From Luteipulveratus flavus (lineage in GTDB: Bacteria > Actinomycetota > Actinomycetes > Actinomycetales > Dermatophilaceae), in assembly GCF_029080175.1 (NCBI RefSeq), contig NZ_JARFJC010000017.1: DNA of 64,000 bases; one strand, written 5' to 3'. The translations under genes and the position numbers were made by a program. The notes beneath the pieces are model-generated. The model was given only the letters and a program-made list of their open reading frames with translations, was not told the origin of the DNA and did no database searches. Shown here in pieces: positions 59,859 to 64,000 of the stretch. Each line of letters starts with the position of its first letter. The stretch's first letter is position 1.

Positions 59859-60511
59859 GCGAGCTGTCCGCACTCGAGGCTGCTGCGAGTCTCCTTAGGG
59901 ACGTGGACTCGCTGCTCGATCACCACCCAGCCCAGAAGGACCCAAGGCCGGGTAAACCGGCCGGGCCGGGCTATGCTCCGTTGCTTCGCGCGGGCACGGC
60001 CCTCTGCTACACGGCATGGGAGGTGTATGTCGAGGAAGCCTTGATCGAGACGGTTACCTGGCTGCTGGAGAATATGCCGCCCAATGAACTGCCCGAGGCC
60101 CTGCGCGAGTGGGTGTCGCAGCAGAGTGGCGACCCTTGGGCGTTTGTAGGCGATTCATGGCGGTCGGCCGTCCTTGACCTCGTCCGTTCCCGCCTCGAAG
60201 GCGACGAGCAAGGCCGCTTTGGATTCAACACGGCAAGCGTTCCGGGCGTCGAAGGCCTCTACATGCAGATTCTGGGGTACAGCCCCCTAAGGGAGATTCG
60301 CTGGCAGAAGAAGGCTAACTCGGCGGTGCGGAAGGATATCTCCACCCTTGTTCAAGTGCGTGGCGAGATCGTTCATCGGGGTTCAACGCCGGGAGCGCTG
60401 AGCCTTGGAGGCGTTCGCTCCTGGGCGGACTTCGTGCGAAGGCTGACGGAAAAGTTCGATGAGCGCATGGTGGAGTTCCGTACCCTTCTAACCTCTGGGG
60501 GTAAGAAGTGA
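59855..60511 (+). CDS. HEPN-domain protein (RiboL-PSP/MAE_28990-like), putative RNase
   Basis: The 218-residue protein overlaps the ychF stop (ATGA). It is mostly helical, with TALCYTAWEVYVEEALIETV early and the HEPN catalytic pattern RX4H as RGEIVH (Arg169, His174) late. This order fits the RiboL-PSP-HEPN group, whose members are metal-independent RNases of toxin and antiphage systems. The last residues (VEFRTLLTSGGKK) come from the repeat copy and mimic the YchF end. Codon choice is less GC-biased than in ychF. It is flanked by the direct repeats and a restriction-modification pair, so defence is the likely role. Confidence 0.72.
   Translation: MSELSALEAAASLLRDVDSLLDHHPAQKDPRPGKPAGPGYAPLLRAGTALCYTAWEVYVEEALIETVTWLLENMPPNELPEALREWVSQQSGDPWAFVGDSWRSAVLDLVRSRLEGDEQGRFGFNTASVPGVEGLYMQILGYSPLREIRWQKKANSAVRKDISTLVQVRGEIVHRGSTPGALSLGGVRSWADFVRRLTEKFDERMVEFRTLLTSGGKK
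60473..60511 (+). repeat. Right copy of 39-bp direct repeat at the HEPN gene 3' end
   Basis: This copy ends with the stop of the HEPN gene and repeats the ychF end in sequence and reading frame. Together the two copies bracket the HEPN gene as a cassette of about 650 bases. No recombinase gene lies between them. Confidence 0.75.
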
Positions 60512-60517
60512 CGCACC

Positions 60518-62389
60518 GTGGCTAACGAGCGCATCACCGAAGACCTCGTCGATGACCAGCTCCGTGCCCTGGGTTACTACGACGACCCGGACGCGATCGT
60601 CGTCGAGAAGCAGCAGTCGGTCGTGCAGGAAATCCGCAAGGGGCTCTCAAAGGCGTCGAAGACCGGTAGGGGCACGGCCGTCGGCTATCCGGAGTTCATC
60701 ATCACCGCGCCGGGCACCCCGGACATGGTCGTGCTGGTCGAGTGCAAGGCCGACGTCAAGCAGCACGAGTCCGCGAACCGCGACCAGCCCAAGGACTACG
60801 CAGTTGACGGTGTCCTCCACTACGCCAGATACCTCTCGCCGGCGTACACGGTGATCTCGATCGCAGTCTCCGGCACGCCGCAGTCGAACGAGTGGTCGTT
60901 CTTCGTCACGCCGAAAGGCTCGAGCCAAGAGCAGGACCTCGTCTCGCCCACCGGCGCGCCGATCGCGGTAATGATCGGGCTGAGTGACCTGCTCGCGGCG
61001 GCGTCGTTCGACCCGCGGGTCCAGCGCCAGCGCGAGCATGACCTCATCGCCTTCTCCATGGAGATGCACGAGTTCATGCGCGACGAGGCCGAGTTGGAGG
61101 AGAAGGAGAAGCCACTAGCCGTCGCCGGTACGCTCATCGCACTGAATGACCAGATCTTCGCCAAGACCTACGACTCGTACCCGGCGACCGAGTTGCCCGA
61201 GTTCTGGATCCAGTCGATCAAGCGCGTCATCCGTGAGGCGAAGCTGCCTGTCGCGAAGCTCGAGAACATGACCCAGCCGTTCACGGGCATCCAGGTTCAC
61301 CCCGAGCTGCGCAAGCCGACCAAGGGGTACCCGAAGGGCCTCCTCAACGAGATCATCACGATGCTCGCTGAGAAGGTCATGCCCTTTCTCACGATCTACC
61401 ACGACTTCGATGTCGTCGGTACGTTCTACGGCGAGTTCCTGAAGTACACCGGCGGCGACGGCAAGGGCCTGGGCATCGTGCTGACGCCCCGGCACGTGAC
61501 CGAGCTGTTTGGCCTGATTGCCAACGTCAGCAAGGACGACAAGGTCCTCGACATCTGCGCCGGCACGGGCGGCTTCCTGATCTCATCGATGGTCCAGATG
61601 ATCAAGACAGCCACGACCGAGGCCGAGGTCACCGACATCAAGCAGAACCGCCTGATCGGCGTCGAGCAGAACCCGAGTATGTACGCACTGGGCGCGTCGA
61701 ACATGATCCTGCGCGGCGACGGCAAGGCGAACCTCTACCAGGGCTCGTGCTTCGACACCGCCATTACTCGGGGTGTGAAGGCGCACAAGGCCAACATCGG
61801 AATGGTCAACCCGCCGTATGCGAAGTCGAAAGAAGACCTGCACGAACTGCGCTTCGTGGAACAGATGCTGGACAGCCTCGAGAAGGGCGGCACCGGCATC
61901 GCCATCGTGCCCGTCTCCTGCGCCACCGCGCCGAGCGTCCACAAGGGCAACCTGCTGAAGAAGCACACCCTGGAGGCAGTGATGTCGATGCCGCCCGAAG
62001 TGTTCTACCCGGTCGGCGTGATCACTTGCATCATGGTCTTCACTGCGGGCGTCCCGCACGCGAAGTCGGATCGGAAGACCTGGTTCGGCTACTGGCGCGA
62101 CGACACCTTTATCAAGGTCAAGAATCTAGGGCGGGTGGACCGGAACCACACGTGGTCGGATGTGCGGGACCGCTGGATCGAGATGTACCGCAACCGTGAG
62201 GTCCATCCTGGCCAGGCCGTGATGCAGCGGGTCGACTCAGGCGACGAGTGGGTCGCCGAGGCGTACATGGAGACCGACTATTCAACCCTCGGGATCGCGG
62301 ACTTCGAACGGGTCCTCCTCGACTACGCAGTGTTTTCACTGAGTCGCTCGATCGACGACTCGGAAGGTGATGACGAGGTCGACGCATGA
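60518..62389 (+). CDS. Fused restriction endonuclease / N6-adenine methyltransferase, BcgI A-subunit-like
   Basis: The 623-residue protein (GTG start, six bases after the HEPN stop) joins two activities. The N-terminal domain has a PD-(D/E)xK-like site (Pro68-Asp69, Glu75, Lys77 in TPDMVVLVECKAD). The later part is a gamma-type N6-adenine methyltransferase with motif I DICAGTGGF (345-353) and NPPY (431-434). A specificity gene overlaps its stop. Size and layout match BcgI-type (type IIB) enzymes, where the A subunit is about 640 residues and the B subunit about 340. It could instead be read as HsdM with an HsdR-like N-terminus. The target sequence is unknown. Confidence 0.82.
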   Translation: MANERITEDLVDDQLRALGYYDDPDAIVVEKQQSVVQEIRKGLSKASKTGRGTAVGYPEFIITAPGTPDMVVLVECKADVKQHESANRDQPKDYAVDGVLHYARYLSPAYTVISIAVSGTPQSNEWSFFVTPKGSSQEQDLVSPTGAPIAVMIGLSDLLAAASFDPRVQRQREHDLIAFSMEMHEFMRDEAELEEKEKPLAVAGTLIALNDQIFAKTYDSYPATELPEFWIQSIKRVIREAKLPVAKLENMTQPFTGIQVHPELRKPTKGYPKGLLNEIITMLAEKVMPFLTIYHDFDVVGTFYGEFLKYTGGDGKGLGIVLTPRHVTELFGLIANVSKDDKVLDICAGTGGFLISSMVQMIKTATTEAEVTDIKQNRLIGVEQNPSMYALGASNMILRGDGKANLYQGSCFDTAITRGVKAHKANIGMVNPPYAKSKEDLHELRFVEQMLDSLEKGGTGIAIVPVSCATAPSVHKGNLLKKHTLEAVMSMPPEVFYPVGVITCIMVFTAGVPHAKSDRKTWFGYWRDDTFIKVKNLGRVDRNHTWSDVRDRWIEMYRNREVHPGQAVMQRVDSGDEWVAEAYMETDYSTLGIADFERVLLDYAVFSLSRSIDDSEGDDEVDA

Positions 62390-63405
62390 CGACTCTCGGC
62401 GATCTGTTCAGCGTCGCCTACGGGAACAAGCTCGACATGAACAAGATGGTGAGGACCGAGCGCCTCGAAGGTGTCGCATTCGTCGGTCGAGTCGGTGGGT
62501 TGAACGGCAGGTCCGGCGTGGCTGGCTACGTCGAGCCGCTTTCCGGGATCGATCCGTACCCTGCGGGCCTGATCACCGTCGCGCTTGGAGGATCCCGGCT
62601 CCTGTCGTCGTATGTTCAGCAGCTGCCTTTCTATACGGCGCAGAACGTCGCTGTACTCACGCCCCAAGACCCGAGCATGACGCTGAACGAGCGGCTCTAC
62701 TATGCAATGTGCATCCGAGCCAACGCGTTTCGCTACAGTGCTTTCGGCAGGGAGGCGAACCGAACGCTCGGGACCCTGGTCGTGCCGGACGTCCCTCCGG
62801 ATTGGGTCGCGGCGATCCAGATCCCGACCCATGACGGGTTAGCCAGTCCGGCTGGTCCAGCCATCGAGCTCAGTCCGGCGACGTCCTGGCGATCGTTCAA
62901 TGTGAGCGACATTTTTGAGGTGGCGTCAGGCAAGTACGTCCCTGCGGCGCAGAAGCTGCCTGGCTCAACACCGCAGGTGACATCTTCTGCCAAGAGCAAC
63001 GGCGTGTCTCGCTACCTCGACCTTGAGCCGAACTTCCCGGGTGGAACCATCTCGGTTGCTAGAAACGGCTCCGTTGGCACTGCGTTTTTTCAGCCACGTC
63101 CGTACTTCGCCACGGATGACGTGCGGGTCTGGAAGGCCAAGAAGGGCCCGTTGTTCGAGACCGAAGGCTTGTTCGTCTGCGCCGTAACCATGCTGGAGAA
63201 GTTCCGGTACTCGTATGGGCGGAAGTGGAGCATCCCTCACATGCGGAACACGGAGATCCGCCTCCCGGCAGACTCCTCGGGGCAGCCAGACTGGAGCTAT
63301 ATGGACTCGGTGATGCGCGGACTTCCATTCTCGGCGGCGATCGCCTCACCCATCGTCGATGTTCGCAGTTCTGAAGATGAACATCAGACAGCGCCGACCC
63401 TGTAG
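62386..63405 (+). CDS. Restriction-modification specificity subunit (BcgI B-like)
   Basis: The 339-residue protein starts MTTLGDLFSVAYGNKLDMNK and has two target-recognition halves. The first half has GVAGYVEP, LITVALGGSRLLSSYVQQLP and FYTAQNVAVL. The second repeats the plan with FNVSDIFEVASGKYVP, GTISVARNGSVGTAFFQPRP and YFATDDVRVW. Each half ends with a helix-forming segment (YSAFGREANRTLGTLVVP and YSYGRKWSIPHMRNTEIRLP). This predicts a bipartite recognition site. The ATG overlaps the methyltransferase stop (ATGA). Runs such as TTTTTT mark lower GC than the neighbours. Confidence 0.82.
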   Translation: MTTLGDLFSVAYGNKLDMNKMVRTERLEGVAFVGRVGGLNGRSGVAGYVEPLSGIDPYPAGLITVALGGSRLLSSYVQQLPFYTAQNVAVLTPQDPSMTLNERLYYAMCIRANAFRYSAFGREANRTLGTLVVPDVPPDWVAAIQIPTHDGLASPAGPAIELSPATSWRSFNVSDIFEVASGKYVPAAQKLPGSTPQVTSSAKSNGVSRYLDLEPNFPGGTISVARNGSVGTAFFQPRPYFATDDVRVWKAKKGPLFETEGLFVCAVTMLEKFRYSYGRKWSIPHMRNTEIRLPADSSGQPDWSYMDSVMRGLPFSAAIASPIVDVRSSEDEHQTAPTL

Positions 63406-63424
63406 TGCCGTGGATGGATCCCGG

Positions 63425-64000
63425 TCACCGCCAGCGCGGCCACTTCGGCATCCCGCGTCCCTTCCAGCTCTCCACGAGGCCGGCGACCCAACGGGCCGAG
63501 GCGAACAGTCCATAGCCGGCCCCAGCGAGGCCCATGGCGACCGCGAGCCACCGCCCGATCCCGAGCCACACGCTCCCGTCCACTTCCAGCGCCCACTGCG
63601 CCCCCGTGATCATTCCGGCGACTGCCATCCAGAGGCCGGCGACGACCACAGTGACCGGCAGCAGCACAAGACACATCGCGGCGGCCGCTGACCAGAGCTG
63701 CCGTGCCTCCAGCTTCGCCGTCGCGTGCATGATCCGCTCGGCACGCTCGTTCGAGGCGTCGAGGTTCGCCGTCATAGTTGCAGAGGCCTCCCCGGCGACC
63801 TGCTCGACGGCCCTCGCGACCCGCTCCTCGGTACGCCTCTCAATCCGTTGAACTGCGCCGCCGACCTGGTTCACGAGCTTCTGGTTCGCCGCGGCCTGCG
63901 CCTTGAGTCCCTCAATCGCCGAGCCCGTAGCCGCGCGATTCCTCTGAGCCTCCGCGACCAAACTCTGCCAGGCGCTCTTCAGCTTCTCGCCGTCGAGACT
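63425..64000 (-). CDS. Coiled-coil membrane protein, partial (5' end outside window)
   Basis: The frame stays open to the window edge, so the start is missing; a TTG at 63961 is only an internal codon. The visible 191 residues begin SLDGEKLKSAWQSLVAEAQR, run through a long amphipathic region likely to form a coiled coil (NQKLVNQVGGAVQRIERRTE, ERVARAVEQVAGEASATM), and then have two or three membrane segments (AAAMCLVLLPVTVVVAGLWM, IGRWLAVAMGLAGAGYGLFA). It is convergent with the specificity gene. Similar layouts occur next to mobilisation genes of plasmids and integrative elements, but I cannot name the family. Confidence 0.6.
   Translation of the reverse strand, partial: SLDGEKLKSAWQSLVAEAQRNRAATGSAIEGLKAQAAANQKLVNQVGGAVQRIERRTEERVARAVEQVAGEASATMTANLDASNERAERIMHATAKLEARQLWSAAAAMCLVLLPVTVVVAGLWMAVAGMITGAQWALEVDGSVWLGIGRWLAVAMGLAGAGYGLFASARWVAGLVESWKGRGMPKWPRWR

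Noticed and set aside
59820..60511. The 39-bp repeat as a plain gene duplication of ychF
   Set aside because: Only the last 13 codons are shared; the HEPN protein has no similarity to YchF otherwise, so an attachment-type duplication is more likely.

Overview
The window is high-GC DNA with actinobacterial gene order and habits: frequent GTG starts, ATGA/TGATG stop-start overlaps, a short adenylate kinase without the zinc LID, DUF4245 beside glpX, and a SigK/RskA pair. It comes from the chromosome of an Actinomycetota bacterium. I cannot name the genus from sequence alone.

Region 1 (1-18.9 kb) is the 3' end of ppsA followed by the merged S10-spc-alpha ribosomal superoperon: rpsJ-rplC-rplD-rplW-rplB-rpsS-rplV-rpsC-rplP-rpmC-rpsQ, rplN-rplX-rplE-rpsN-rpsH-rplF-rplR-rpsE-rpmD-rplO, secY-adk-map, infA-rpmJ-rpsM-rpsK-rpsD-rpoA-rplQ, closed by a 16-bp stem terminator. 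The rplM-rpsI operon lies separately near 30 kb. Promoters in front of rpsJ, infA and rplM share one layout, GATTTGG, exactly 20 bp, then an NANNCT -10 hexamer.

Region 2 (18.9-50.1 kb) is ordinary metabolic and accessory chromosome: an MFS exporter; a siderophore-interacting reductase gene broken by one in-frame TGA; truA; an HSL-type hydrolase with pxpABC (5-oxoproline hydrolysis); a WS/DGAT acyltransferase; an ABC-F ATPase; a FitAB/VapBC-type toxin-antitoxin pair with its operator; an ArsR-type regulator; glmM; a flavin reductase divergent from a TetR gene across a perfect operator; an aminotransferase; Ohr; a MocR regulator overlapping an APC permease tail to tail; beta-carbonic anhydrase overlapping class I fumarase; a complete sugar ABC importer behind a palindromic operator; an SDR; a PfkB sugar kinase; glpX; DUF4245; and xseAB.

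Region 3 (50.1-58.7 kb) holds a 26-codon ORF followed by a strong hairpin and a P450 with an atypical I-helix, then ispH, rmuC and a DUF389 membrane protein. It ends with a SigK-RskA module with a fasciclin lipoprotein and a YedY-like molybdoenzyme. Both of these target genes carry the same promoter pattern, C[CG]ATCC-N15-CCGAAC.

Region 4 (58.7-64 kb) starts with ychF, whose 3' end is altered and duplicated. A 39-bp direct repeat coding for ...EFRxxLTSGGKK-stop ends both ychF and the next gene, a HEPN-domain protein. A fused nuclease-methyltransferase plus specificity subunit of BcgI-like (type IIB) layout follows, then the end of a coiled-coil membrane protein running off the window. This looks like a defence island inserted at the 3' end of ychF. 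It is the most interesting part of the window.
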